From Roseihalotalea indica (GTDB lineage Bacteria; Bacteroidota; Bacteroidia; Cytophagales; Cyclobacteriaceae): a stretch of 64,000 nucleotides of DNA. The first letter of the stretch is position 1. Every line of letters starts with the position of its first letter. Positions 1 to 8,448 of the stretch are shown here, piece after piece. Below the pieces are notes generated by a model. That model was not told where the DNA came from, made no database searches, and saw only the letters and a program-made list of their open reading frames with translations. The translations under genes were made by a program, and so were the position numbers. The stretch is from positions 620,001-684,000 of the forward strand of contig NZ_JAINFL010000004.1 in the NCBI RefSeq assembly GCF_022458895.1, given 5' to 3'.

Positions 1-2040
1 GCGAAGATCATCTCCAAACTCACCGGAGCGGCGGCTGTTAGAGAGTGCATACTTCCCGGCAAACAGGTTACCCTGAGTTTGCAACTCGCCCAGTTTCTGG
101 TTGATATAGCTAAGGTTTTCGTAGATATTACTGGCATCTTTACCAATCACGTTGCTGGCCTCCAAGCTACCGATGGTCATTGAGGTAGTTCCCCCTACAC
201 CGGACACATACTTTTGGGTCTGCACTTCGCTACTGAGCACCACCGGTGAAAGCCCCGTAATGGCTCCTAACGAAGCGGTGGTAATGGCTCGATGCTTTTT
301 ACCTTTTCGGGCTTTTTTATATTCTTTTTGCTGGGCTTTCTGTTTGTCTTTCAGTTGATCCATCAGGTTCATAACCCGCACCAGCCCGGTACGGTACTGA
401 TTATACAGCAACTGATCTTTTTCCACCAGATTCTCAGCATCCTGCACCCGCACATTGATCGTACGCTCCTGACGCTGGTTAGAGCGATCAATGACAAAAA
501 AGGTGATTTGGTAGGTACCGGTATCTCCTGGTTCTACAAAAAAATCGTATCCAGGCTCCCAGTTAAACTCCCATTGCGTCGGCTCATTGCGCCTCAAAGA
601 ACTACGAGGTATATGATTGTTATCGGCCACAAAATCAAAATTAGAAATATCCGTGTCACCGTTAGGGTCCGACAGGTAGAACTTAAGGTTGAGGGCTTCG
701 TCTTCCCGAATGGAATAATGGCTTTGGTTGGGTACCATTGATATTATCGGAGGCATATCCTGCTGGGTCACTTCTATTCGCAACACTCCCTGGGTCTGGG
801 CCTCATACGGTTGATCTTCCACAATAAAAGGCAACTCGAGTGGCTCTTTCTGCAAACGATTATACTGACTCATGGAAGGCTCCCACTTTAACTCACCTTC
901 GGCCGACAAAGTCATGCCCTGAGGCATTTTGGAAAGTAACGGTTTAAAAACCACCGGGTCATCATCGGGATCGACAATGGCATTGGTATTATTGAGCGCG
1001 TATGAGTTCTCCTTGCCGTAGCTCACATAAAAATTGCGCAACTCACCAATTTCAGGCGAGCGGTTTACATGGTTTACCAGCAAGTCTACTACCTGGCGAT
1101 CAGACTCACCCTTACTATTCCGTACTTCAAAAATTACCTGAGCAGCACGGGTATCAACCAGCCGGTTCACAAAATCGTAAGGGGGCTTCCAGTAGATATT
1201 ACCCAGTGTATCGTAGCTAAGGCCTAGTTTGTCGGCATTTAGCACTTTATAACTGTAATTGCTATCAGTACCACCCCGAGCCGCCAGCTTGAGAGAAAAG
1301 GCTTCGCCTTCGTTGATTACATTCCAGTAAGAGGTTCGGGGTAATAATAATTTCAAAGCTTCTTCGGGCTTCTCTTCATCCTCACGGGAAGAGGTGGACG
1401 CTGGCAACAATTCCAGTTTTCCGGGCTCTTTATCGTTATACTCTTTGTCTTGCACATGAAACGATATGGTAAGAGGCTCTTTACGCAATTTTGAAAACTG
1501 ATCTCTCGTGGGCTTCCACCGAAAATCACCTGTAGGGCTTAGTGTCATTCCCTCGGGCAAGGCATTATCTTCAGCCTGAATAGAAAAATCATTAGAGTCT
1601 ACCGAAACCGAGTAGGTATTTTCGGCATCAGGCTTTATAAAGAACGGTTGCAATTCAGCCAACTGAGGGATTCGGCTCTTCTGATGCACCATAAATTCTA
1701 CCTGGCGAGAGGCTACCTGTCCCCCGTCGGTGCTCACTTCAAATAACACCGGAATTACCTTCTTTCCCTCTTCCGGAGATACCAGATCATAGGAGGGTAC
1801 CCAGGAAAATTTACCGTTCTCTTCAAGCGTAATTTCCAGTTCCCGATCGCTCTTATACTTAAATGTATAATTTTTACTCAGTCCGCCCTTTGCATTCAAG
1901 GTGAATTTTATCGGTTGGCCCTCCTCAATCACATTCCAGTTTTTCTGGTCAGGAAAAACCAGCCCAAGCTCATCCTGGGCCATAACAACATAGCCAAGAA
2001 AGCTAAATACGGTTGTAAAAAAGGCAAAGCTATAATTCAT
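1..2040 (-). CDS. Secreted Ig/cadherin-like repeat protein, C-terminus cut by window edge
   Basis: I translated this by hand from an ATG at 2040. It stays open for 680 codons to base 1, so the C-terminus is missing. It starts MNYSFAFFTTVF with a signal peptide ending near VMAQ/DE. Two long modules follow, each with a beta-rich part ending in W-x-P-x-Y-D (FSWVPSYD, IYWKPPYD) and a part with PEGMTLS or PQGMTLS before W-K/E-P. This pattern is typical of Ig-like or cadherin-like extracellular modules. After a third module (FNWEPGYDF) the sequence turns polar and Lys/Gln-rich and probably helical. It is probably exported or surface exposed. The ligand is unknown. It is divergent from the TonB receptor gene at 2205. 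Confidence 0.8.
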   Translation of the reverse strand, partial: MNYSFAFFTTVFSFLGYVVMAQDELGLVFPDQKNWNVIEEGQPIKFTLNAKGGLSKNYTFKYKSDRELEITLEENGKFSWVPSYDLVSPEEGKKVIPVLFEVSTDGGQVASRQVEFMVHQKSRIPQLAELQPFFIKPDAENTYSVSVDSNDFSIQAEDNALPEGMTLSPTGDFRWKPTRDQFSKLRKEPLTISFHVQDKEYNDKEPGKLELLPASTSSREDEEKPEEALKLLLPRTSYWNVINEGEAFSLKLAARGGTDSNYSYKVLNADKLGLSYDTLGNIYWKPPYDFVNRLVDTRAAQVIFEVRNSKGESDRQVVDLLVNHVNRSPEIGELRNFYVSYGKENSYALNNTNAIVDPDDDPVVFKPLLSKMPQGMTLSAEGELKWEPSMSQYNRLQKEPLELPFIVEDQPYEAQTQGVLRIEVTQQDMPPIISMVPNQSHYSIREDEALNLKFYLSDPNGDTDISNFDFVADNNHIPRSSLRRNEPTQWEFNWEPGYDFFVEPGDTGTYQITFFVIDRSNQRQERTINVRVQDAENLVEKDQLLYNQYRTGLVRVMNLMDQLKDKQKAQQKEYKKARKGKKHRAITTASLGAITGLSPVVLSSEVQTQKYVSGVGGTTSMTIGSLEASNVIGKDASNIYENLSYINQKLGELQTQGNLFAGKYALSNSRRSGEFGDDLR

Positions 2041-2052
2041 ACATCGTTTTAA

Positions 2053-2060
2053 TACGTTTG
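2053..2060 (+). promoter_or_regulatory. Candidate -7 box (TACGTTTG) for the TonB receptor operon
   Basis: TACGTTTG matches the Bacteroidota -7 consensus TAnnTTTG exactly. I see no good TTTG -33 box at 19-20 bases upstream, so support is partial. It would give a leader of about 140 bases for the gene at 2205. Confidence 0.3.
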
Positions 2061-2204
2061 CGCAAGTACTTCTCATCTATGTTTTCTAACAATTCTGAAA
2101 AAAAAACATTCCTTGGATTTTTTCCTTAACGCTGGATCGTTCCAACTATTTCCTGCATGGTTCTTGTCTATTCATGCATGACCCAACTCTCAACCGCAAA
2201 ATAC

Positions 2205-4562
2205 ATGAAAAAAATTCTTCCCATGCTAGTGATGTTACTAGCTTTTTTAGGAAGTACCACCAAAAGCCTATCTCAAAAATATACGGTTAGTGGGTACGTA
2301 AAAGACCAAACCAACGGCGAAAGCCTCATCGGCGCCAATGTATTTGACCAACAGTCGCTAAGCGGAACCAGTAGTAACACCTATGGCTTTTACAGCCTCA
2401 CGCTGCCCAGTGATAGTATTACGCTGCTTTACTCCTTCGTTGGGTACCAGCCTCGAGTAGTAAAACTACTACTTTCTCAGGATACGACCATCAATATAGA
2501 ACTTTCGGAAGGCGAATTGCTGGACGAAGTGATTATTTCAGCCGCTGAAGCCGAGAAAATTCAGGAAATTTCGCAAATGAGCGCTATTTCCGTCCCCATT
2601 GAGCAGGTTAAAAGTTTACCAGCTTTCCTGGGCGAAGTGGATGTGCTGAAAACATTGCAACTGCTGCCAGGCGTACAATCCGGTAATGAAGGAACCAGCG
2701 GCTTGTATGTTCGGGGTGGAGGGCCCGACCAAAACCTGATTCTGCTGGATGGAGTACCGGTATACAACGCCTCTCACCTGTTTGGCTTCTTCTCGGTGTT
2801 TAATGCCGATGCTATCAATAACGTTCAACTGATAAAAGGTGGATTCCCGGCTCGCTACGGCGGGCGACTTTCATCAGTCATTGATATCAGCATGAAAGAA
2901 GGTAATACCAAGAAGTTTCAGGGCGAAGGTTCCATCGGCATTGTAGCTTCCAAACTTACCCTGGAAGGCCCCATTGTGAATGACAAAACCTCGTTTATTA
3001 TCTCAGGCCGCCGCACCTATATCGATTTACTGGCCCGCCCGCTGATTAAAGCACAAACCGATGGCGATGAAACCGTGGGTTACTATTTCTATGACCTTAA
3101 CGCGAAAGTAAATCATCGTTTCTCAGACCGCGACCGCTTATTCCTGAGTGCTTATTTAGGCGACGACCGCTTCTTTGCTCGCTATGGATATAAAGATGTA
3201 CAAAACGGAGTAACGTTAAGAGACGAAGACGAAGCCGGTTTGCAATGGGGTAATCTGACATCTGCCCTGCGCTGGAACCATATGTTTACACCCAAACTGT
3301 TTAGCAATGCCACCCTCACCTACAGCCGCTATCGTTTTGATATCAACAATGAATACCGTTACGAATACCTGGACGATTCTACCAACAGTAAACTGGTTGA
3401 TAGTGGGTTCGCCAAATACCTATCCGGCATAGAAGATTATGCGGCAAAAATTGACTTTGACTACATTCCCTCTCCCAATCACTTCATACGTTTTGGGGTA
3501 AATGCCACCCGGCATACTTTCAAACCAGGTGCCTTAAACATCCAGTATGAAGATGAGCTTTCTGATGAGTCGCTTGATGTGCTACTGGGCTCTCAGGAAA
3601 CGCAGGCTACCGAGTTTGCGGCTTATGTTGAAGATGATATTGAATTGAGCAACCGCCTGAAGGTAAATGCCGGAATACACTTTTCTGGCTTTCGTGTTAA
3701 TGGAGAAACCTATACTTCTATTCAGCCTCGTATTGCCGGGCGCTACCTGGTAAATGAGTCTTTGTCGCTCAAAGCCTCTTATGTGCAAATGGCCCAGTTT
3801 ATTCATTTACTAACAAACTCAGGAATAGGTTTGCCTACTGACTTATGGGTTCCCGCAACGGATCGTGTCCGCCCTCAGCGGTCGCAACAGGTTGCTATTG
3901 GCTCGGCTTACAACTGGAAAAACGCCTACGAGATAAGTCTGGAAGGTTACTACAAAACCATGAACAACCTTATTGAGTACCGAGAAGGGGCCAGCTTTAT
4001 TGATGTGAATCAGAACTGGCAGGATAAAGTTACGGTTGGTGATGGCCAAAGCTATGGTGCTGAGTTATTAATTCAGAAGAAACAGGGCCGCACTACCGGC
4101 TGGCTTGGCTATACCCTTTCCTGGACCAACCGACAATTTGATGAGCTTAATTTTGGTAAACAGTTTCCGTACAAATACGACCGCCGTCATGACCTGGGAT
4201 TAGCTGTGGTCCACAACTGGAAAGAGCGAGTGGATGTATCCTTTACCTGGGTCTATGGAACCGGGAACGCTATTACTCTGCCTACTGAGACCTATTTTCC
4301 GAACACGTACTACTACGGAGACCGAAATAGCTACCGGATGAAAGCCTACCATCGGCTGGATGCCAGCATTACCTTTAAGAAAAAGAAACGATGGGGAGAA
4401 CGAGCCTGGGTATTTGGAGTATATAACGCATACAGCCGCAAAAATCCGTTTTATATTTATCTGGATGAATCGCAAAATTGGGATGGGTCTGGAGAAAACA
4501 AATTTAGACAGGTTAGCCTGTTCCCGATTATTCCTTCTATCAGTTACCGATTTAGCTTTTAG
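2205..4562 (+). CDS. TonB-dependent receptor with carboxypeptidase-regulatory-like N-terminal domain
   Basis: Outer-membrane TonB-dependent receptor of 785 residues. I chose the ATG at 2205 because a signal peptide begins there (MKKILPMLVMLLAFLGSTTKSLSQ). The in-frame ATGs at 2157 and 2178 would put polar residues in front of it. After the signal comes a carboxypeptidase-D-regulatory-like beta domain (about residues 25-110, VSGYVKDQTNGESLIGANV). A plug domain follows (VRGGGPDQNLILLDGVPVY, then KGGFPARYGGRLSSV), and the rest is a beta-barrel ending in an aromatic residue (YRFSF). The gene after it encodes a DUF4249 lipoprotein, a pairing common in Bacteroidota and distinct from SusC/SusD. The ligand is unknown. 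Confidence 0.92.
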   Translation: MKKILPMLVMLLAFLGSTTKSLSQKYTVSGYVKDQTNGESLIGANVFDQQSLSGTSSNTYGFYSLTLPSDSITLLYSFVGYQPRVVKLLLSQDTTINIELSEGELLDEVIISAAEAEKIQEISQMSAISVPIEQVKSLPAFLGEVDVLKTLQLLPGVQSGNEGTSGLYVRGGGPDQNLILLDGVPVYNASHLFGFFSVFNADAINNVQLIKGGFPARYGGRLSSVIDISMKEGNTKKFQGEGSIGIVASKLTLEGPIVNDKTSFIISGRRTYIDLLARPLIKAQTDGDETVGYYFYDLNAKVNHRFSDRDRLFLSAYLGDDRFFARYGYKDVQNGVTLRDEDEAGLQWGNLTSALRWNHMFTPKLFSNATLTYSRYRFDINNEYRYEYLDDSTNSKLVDSGFAKYLSGIEDYAAKIDFDYIPSPNHFIRFGVNATRHTFKPGALNIQYEDELSDESLDVLLGSQETQATEFAAYVEDDIELSNRLKVNAGIHFSGFRVNGETYTSIQPRIAGRYLVNESLSLKASYVQMAQFIHLLTNSGIGLPTDLWVPATDRVRPQRSQQVAIGSAYNWKNAYEISLEGYYKTMNNLIEYREGASFIDVNQNWQDKVTVGDGQSYGAELLIQKKQGRTTGWLGYTLSWTNRQFDELNFGKQFPYKYDRRHDLGLAVVHNWKERVDVSFTWVYGTGNAITLPTETYFPNTYYYGDRNSYRMKAYHRLDASITFKKKKRWGERAWVFGVYNAYSRKNPFYIYLDESQNWDGSGENKFRQVSLFPIIPSISYRFSF

Positions 4563-4568
4563 TAAACC

Positions 4569-5555
4569 ATGAAAAAATCACTGTTACTATTATTAGCGCT
4601 CGTTAGCTTTTTCATGGCTTGTGAGACGGTTGTTGAAGTTGAGCTCCCTGAACAAGTCCCAAAGCTAGTCCCTTACGCTATTGTTGAGGCTGATTGCACC
4701 TTTATAGTCCGGTTAAGCCAGAGCCAATCCATTCTGAGCCAGCAAGATGTTCAATTTGTTCCGGATGCCGAGATTCTTTTATATCAGGATGAGAATGAAG
4801 TGGACCGGTTAGAGCCCTACGGCGAAGACCCCGAGCTTGGTATTTACCAGACCTCTTTTCGTCCAAGTTCCGGACATACCTATACACTGAAAATTAACAA
4901 AGCCGGTTTTTCGCCCGTCGAGGCCCAAACATACCTAGAACCAGCGGTACCTATACAAACGCTCAGATATGACACCGTGCAATATACTTATGGGTATCAG
5001 GATGAGTCAGGCAATTACTCAGAAAAAACGGGCACTCGTCTGGATGAAGTCTGGCTGACATTCAAAGATCGTCCGGAAGAAGATAACTATTATGAAATTT
5101 CCGTTTTGCAATACGAAGACCGGTTTGTGAGTGAGCAACAGGAGAATGGTGAGTATATTATTACTGATACCATAGCTACTTTATTACCGCAACAAATTAC
5201 TAGCGAAGACCCAGCAGTGAAAGACGATTCATTCTTTGAAGATGATGATGACTGGGGGGATTATTCTCTTTTCTTTACCGATGAGTTATTTGCTGGAAAA
5301 GAATACACTATCAAATTCAGCATGTTTCTCCCATCCTATTATACTCGATATAACGAACAGTCACCCGAATACTTTATTGTACTCCGAAACCTAAACCGGG
5401 ATTATTACCTCTATCGGAAAAGTTATGAGCTACAAAACGAAACGGAAGATAACCCTTTTGCCGAACCCGTGCCTGTTTTCAATAATATCGAGGGAGGATA
5501 TGGCATTTTTGCGGGCTTTAGTAGCGACACAGAAACCATTTTGTTAGAAGAGTAA
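4569..5555 (+). CDS. DUF4249 family lipoprotein
   Basis: Lipoprotein of 328 residues. The signal peptide MKKSLLLLLALVSFFMAC ends in a lipobox with Cys18. It is followed by the usual start of DUF4249 proteins (E-x-V-V-E-V-E-L-P-E-Q-x-P-K-L-V), a beta-sandwich domain, and an acidic stretch (EDDDDWGDY) that could bind cations. The start lies 6 bases after the receptor stop, so the two are co-transcribed. By analogy with other TonB receptor partners it may be a surface-exposed accessory protein for ligand capture, but the function of the family is not established. Confidence 0.85.
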   Translation: MKKSLLLLLALVSFFMACETVVEVELPEQVPKLVPYAIVEADCTFIVRLSQSQSILSQQDVQFVPDAEILLYQDENEVDRLEPYGEDPELGIYQTSFRPSSGHTYTLKINKAGFSPVEAQTYLEPAVPIQTLRYDTVQYTYGYQDESGNYSEKTGTRLDEVWLTFKDRPEEDNYYEISVLQYEDRFVSEQQENGEYIITDTIATLLPQQITSEDPAVKDDSFFEDDDDWGDYSLFFTDELFAGKEYTIKFSMFLPSYYTRYNEQSPEYFIVLRNLNRDYYLYRKSYELQNETEDNPFAEPVPVFNNIEGGYGIFAGFSSDTETILLEE

Positions 5556-5564
5556 GGAAACTCT

Positions 5565-5594
5565 TTTGATAATCCATCGTTTTTTATAAATTCG
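5565..5594 (+). promoter_or_regulatory. Bacteroidota-type promoter for the small basic protein
   Basis: A TTTG box at 5565-5568 is followed after 18 bases by TAAATTCG at 5587-5594, one mismatch from TAnnTTTG. The predicted start of transcription near 5600 leaves about 30 bases before the ATG at 5629. Confidence 0.5.
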
Positions 5595-5628
5595 CACCCT
5601 AATTTGAGAACTTAGAAATACCAACAAT

Positions 5629-5958
5629 ATGGCAGTCACCCGATTAGAACGTAAAGGATTACGTAACAAAGCCCGTGCTAAATCAAAGCAGCAGAAAATC
5701 AAGAAGCTAACCAAGCAGCCACCCATTAAGAATGTGGACATAGATCAGATTAAAGAAGAGTTTGCTAAGAAGTCTGGCAAACCAGCTGCGAAGAAAGAAA
5801 CTAAAAAAGAAGAAGCTCCCAAAGCTGAGAAAGCTACGGAGACAAAAGCAGAAGCTAGCGAGCCACAGGCAGAAGTAAAAGAACCAGCAAAAGCCCCTCG
5901 CAAAGATGCTGAAGCAGTAGAAGAGCAGATTGAAGAGAAAGAAGAAGGAAAAGAATAA
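5629..5958 (+). CDS. Conserved small charged protein, basic head and Lys/Glu/Ala-rich tail
   Basis: 109 residues with two parts. The first 50 residues are basic (MAVTRLERKGLRNKARAKSK, then QQKIKKLTKQPPIKNV) and look helical. The rest is a low-complexity Lys/Glu/Ala/Pro tail (KKEEAPKAEKATETKAEA). I recall similar short proteins in Cytophagales annotated as hypothetical. There is no signal peptide or membrane segment, so it is probably cytoplasmic. The basic head could bind nucleic acid or ribosomes, but nothing in the sequence proves this. It has its own promoter and terminator and is therefore monocistronic. Confidence 0.75.
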   Translation: MAVTRLERKGLRNKARAKSKQQKIKKLTKQPPIKNVDIDQIKEEFAKKSGKPAAKKETKKEEAPKAEKATETKAEASEPQAEVKEPAKAPRKDAEAVEEQIEEKEEGKE

Positions 5959-5992
5959 CAGTTTTCTTCTTTCCTTTTACAAAATATTGAAG

Positions 5993-6016
5993 GCACACCT
6001 TAGCGTGTGCTTTTTT
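5993..6016 (+). terminator. Rho-independent terminator
   Basis: Stem GCACAC (5993-5998) pairs with GTGTGC (6005-6010) around a 6-base loop, followed by six T. It ends the transcript of the small basic protein. Confidence 0.7.
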
Positions 6017-6036
6017 ATTTCCTACAGTTCAGAACG

Positions 6037-6717
6037 CTACTCAATAGTAGTTCCCTGAAAAGCTTTTCCTTCAATACAGGCTTCCATGTTCTCAATATTC
6101 CTGCCGTTCAGAATCATCACTTTCATTCGCAGAGCTTCGGCCTTCCTGCTAGCAATCGGATCAAAAGGGGCCGACATTCCCGGACTCCACTCATCCCCTA
6201 CAATCTTCCGAAAATCAGTCCAGCTTAGCTTTTCGTACTGTTTGGCCTTGGGGTTTTCGCGAGGATCTTCCGAATAAACGTAGTTAATGTTGGAAAGATT
6301 AAGTACCGAGGCGGCCTGGTATCGCTCAGCCAGTAGTACAGCAATGTAGTCGGTACTCCAGCCGGGCTTCCATCCCGCACCCACTAAAATAGCTTCGGTG
6401 AAATCAGGATGTGAAGCATCAAAATCCTTGACAATCACCGGATGAGCGTACTCTTTAAAAATGGTGCGTAGCATATGAGCATTTAACCGAGTGGCATGAA
6501 TGCCCAGCCAGTCGCGTTCTTCATCATCTACTCCCGTTACAGTCTCTGCTGCCGCCTGGTAATTACGGGCAGTTCGGCCTCCTCCCACCGTCAGAATAAA
6601 CCGGTCGCCCTGGGCAACCCGCCGGTCAATAAATTGCTTGAATGAAGCGAGGTAATCTGTGTCTATGGCATCAGGAACGACGATAGAACCACCCAGTGAA
6701 AGTACGTAAAGTGACAT
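6037..6717 (-). CDS. Amino acid kinase family protein, archaeal-type UMP kinase
   Basis: 226 residues of the amino acid kinase fold. It aligns best, from memory, with archaeal-type uridylate kinases. The N-terminal LSLGGSIVVPD binds phosphate, GGGRTARNYQAAA matches archaeal GGGPTARxYxxAA, and LGIHATRLNAHML, STDYIAV and SEDPRENPKAKQYEKLSW are also family landmarks. Expected reaction: UMP + ATP to UDP + ADP in the cytoplasm. Bacteria normally carry a different PyrH, so this may be a second enzyme or act on another substrate. Its start abuts the stop of the phosphodiesterase gene at 6718, so the two are co-transcribed. Confidence 0.75.
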   Translation of the reverse strand: MSLYVLSLGGSIVVPDAIDTDYLASFKQFIDRRVAQGDRFILTVGGGRTARNYQAAAETVTGVDDEERDWLGIHATRLNAHMLRTIFKEYAHPVIVKDFDASHPDFTEAILVGAGWKPGWSTDYIAVLLAERYQAASVLNLSNINYVYSEDPRENPKAKQYEKLSWTDFRKIVGDEWSPGMSAPFDPIASRKAEALRMKVMILNGRNIENMEACIEGKAFQGTTIE

Positions 6718-7218
6718 TTAAGATTGTTTTGCACCTAATTCAATTGCTTCTAACTGAGTAACCTGCTGGTTGTTCAGTGTAAAGCGTAACATGGTGCGTA
6801 TTTTATGGAAACCCTGCCTGCCCGTTGCTCCTGGGTTTAAACATAACATATTTTTTCGTTTTGGATCTCGGATAACCTTTAAAATATGCGAATGCCCACA
6901 AACAAAAATATCAGCCTGCTTTTCTAACAGTTGCTGACGCACCCGAGGATTGTATTTGGGTGGATATCCTCCGATATGAGTCATCCAAATAGTTAGGCCC
7001 TCTCGCTCAAACCACAGGTCTTCGGAAAGAGCCTGCCGAAGAAGACCTCCGTCAATGTTACCGTATACCGCCTGGGTGGGTTTGAAAGCCTCTAATTCCT
7101 CTAGAATCTGCATGGTACCAATATCTCCGGCATGCCAGATTTCGTCACAATCCTGAAAGTAATTCTTAATCTGAGGGTCAAGAAAGCCGTGAGTATCGGA
7201 GAGAAGTCCTATTTTCAT
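6718..7218 (-). CDS. YfcE/MJ0936-like metallophosphodiesterase
   Basis: 166 residues of the calcineurin-like phosphoesterase fold. Metal-binding motifs are visible: SDTHG (D8, H10), HAGDIG (GD), YGNIDG (GN), H-x-G-G-Y near WMTHIGGYPP and CGHSHILK. YfcE-type enzymes are cytoplasmic Mn-dependent phosphodiesterases of uncertain natural substrate. The Asn of GNxD is followed by IDG rather than CDG, which is within family variation. The stop codon touches the start of the UMP-kinase-like gene, so a shared nucleotide-related role is possible but only inferred. Confidence 0.85.
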   Translation of the reverse strand: MKIGLLSDTHGFLDPQIKNYFQDCDEIWHAGDIGTMQILEELEAFKPTQAVYGNIDGGLLRQALSEDLWFEREGLTIWMTHIGGYPPKYNPRVRQQLLEKQADIFVCGHSHILKVIRDPKRKNMLCLNPGATGRQGFHKIRTMLRFTLNNQQVTQLEAIELGAKQS

Positions 7219-7273
7219 ATTGTGTTACAACTTTACTGAGTAAAATGGTGTCAGAAGAATAAAGTTAGATCCT

Positions 7274-7642
7274 ATGCGAATTTTAATATCATTGGTAAGC
7301 TTTTTCATGATACTGAATGCCTGCACTGAAGAGGAAACCGGCCCTATCTTTATTCAGATTCTCAATGGCAACCAGGTTACTTTTGATTCAGTATTCCTAT
7401 ACACTCAGCAAGGTAATAAACCCTACGGGACCCTAGCTCCTGGTGACACTTCAGAGTACCTGAAAGCGAATGATGGAATTGGCGAACCAAGCCTTCTGCT
7501 TATGGTAAATGGTGATACTATCTCGTCTATCAACATAGTTGCTGATCGGGTACTACCGCCACCCCTATCACCAGGCTATTATACCTATGAAGTCACATTT
7601 ACTGAAGATTTCGGTTACTATTCTACAAGACAACTCCCCTAA
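7274..7642 (+). CDS. Small hypothetical lipoprotein
   Basis: 122 residues. The signal peptide MRILISLVSFFMILNAC carries a lipobox (LNAC, Cys17), then CTEEETG. The mature part of about 105 residues is beta-rich (FIQILNGNQVTFDSVFLYTQ) and ends in YYTYEVTFTEDFGYYST. No family is recognised. It lies 8 bases upstream of a second lipoprotein gene and is probably co-transcribed with it. Confidence 0.7.
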   Translation: MRILISLVSFFMILNACTEEETGPIFIQILNGNQVTFDSVFLYTQQGNKPYGTLAPGDTSEYLKANDGIGEPSLLLMVNGDTISSINIVADRVLPPPLSPGYYTYEVTFTEDFGYYSTRQLP

Positions 7643-7650
7643 CTACTATT

Positions 7651-8178
7651 ATGAAAAAACTACCACTCTTAGTCTTCTTCATTATCTTCACTGGCCTGGT
7701 TTCCTGTCGGGAAGAAGAATTTGACCAGAATAATCCTTCGGTTGACCAGTTCGTCCACCTTTTAGTAGAAGGTGAATACCAAGAGTTTGTAGCAATACCC
7801 AATTTCCGCCCCGAGCAAATCCCGTCCCTCCTCCTGTATGCAGATGATACAACATCTATTCTTTACTTTCCGGCCAACCCCATTGCTTCATTCCATATGG
7901 ATGACTTTAAATTGGGTGAATGTATGCTCTGGACCATCGAAAGTATCCGGGTATCGTACGGACAGGTGGACTCGCATACGTCCATTGAACGTTACCCGTC
8001 TCTTTTTCCAGTGCTAATTAATGAGGCATCCCAACGGCCAGACCGGAGAGCTACGGACGCTGAGATTCACCATGGCTACCAGGCATACTACAACTGGTGG
8101 TATGATGACCCTAATGAAACGTTTGAACAAAAAAGGACGATCAATCCGCTGGAAGACACCCCCTTGAACTGGCGGTAA
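7651..8178 (+). CDS. Hypothetical lipoprotein, resembles DUF4943
   Basis: 175 residues with the signal peptide MKKLPLLVFFIIFTGLVSC and Cys19 as lipidation site. The mature domain has VDQFVHLLVEGEYQEF, LPNF-like PNFRPEQIPSLLLYADDT, FPANPIASF and CMLWTIESIR. This resembles DUF4943 of Bacteroidota as I remember it, but I could not check the assignment. The C-terminus is rich in Tyr and Trp (YQAYYNWWYDD). Function is unknown and the location is probably periplasmic or outer membrane. It follows the small lipoprotein at 7274. Confidence 0.7.
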   Translation: MKKLPLLVFFIIFTGLVSCREEEFDQNNPSVDQFVHLLVEGEYQEFVAIPNFRPEQIPSLLLYADDTTSILYFPANPIASFHMDDFKLGECMLWTIESIRVSYGQVDSHTSIERYPSLFPVLINEASQRPDRRATDAEIHHGYQAYYNWWYDDPNETFEQKRTINPLEDTPLNWR

Positions 8179-8194
8179 AATAGCGTACTTTTTT

Positions 8195-8225
8195 CTTGTG
8201 TGGTAATGGCTGGGTCGTACCTTTG
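8195..8225 (+). promoter_or_regulatory. Promoter of the cytochrome bd operon
   Basis: CTTG at 8195-8198 (one mismatch from TTTG), a 19-base spacer, then TACCTTTG at 8218-8225, an exact TAnnTTTG. Transcription should begin near 8231. That would exclude the upstream GTG and ATG codons at 8200 and 8206 as starts for the next gene. Confidence 0.6.
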
Positions 8226-8247
8226 TTCTGACCCAAGCCGTACTCTC

Positions 8248-8448
8248 TTGAAGCACTTATCCCCTATTCAACGGCTTTTTCTGTTATCGCTCAGCCTGAT
8301 GTTTCTGTATTGGGTACTGATGCGTGTCCCCGTTATTTTCCATCTGCTGCCGGAAGCAAAGTGGTGGAAAGTGATCCTTGGTTTACTCTTCGGAATTATT
8401 ACCCTCATCTGGTACGTACGCTCTCAAAACTCCCGTCATGGACCTTGA
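8248..8448 (+). CDS. Small two-helix membrane protein translationally coupled to cydA
   Basis: 66 residues if started at the TTG at 8248, the first start codon after the predicted transcription start. Two hydrophobic helices are clear: LFLLSLSLMFLYWVLM and WWKVILGLLFGIITLIWYV. A short basic tail follows. The stop at 8446-8448 overlaps the cydA ATG at 8438, so translation is coupled. Position suggests a helper in cytochrome bd assembly or stability. It does not resemble CydX (one helix, downstream of cydB) or DUF4492. Alternative upstream starts at 8200 or 8206 cannot be fully excluded. Confidence 0.55.
   Translation: MKHLSPIQRLFLLSLSLMFLYWVLMRVPVIFHLLPEAKWWKVILGLLFGIITLIWYVRSQNSRHGP

Noticed and set aside
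1002..1220. Plus-strand ORFs within the first 2 kb
   Set aside because: They run opposite to the long open minus-strand frame that has a signal peptide and repeat modules.
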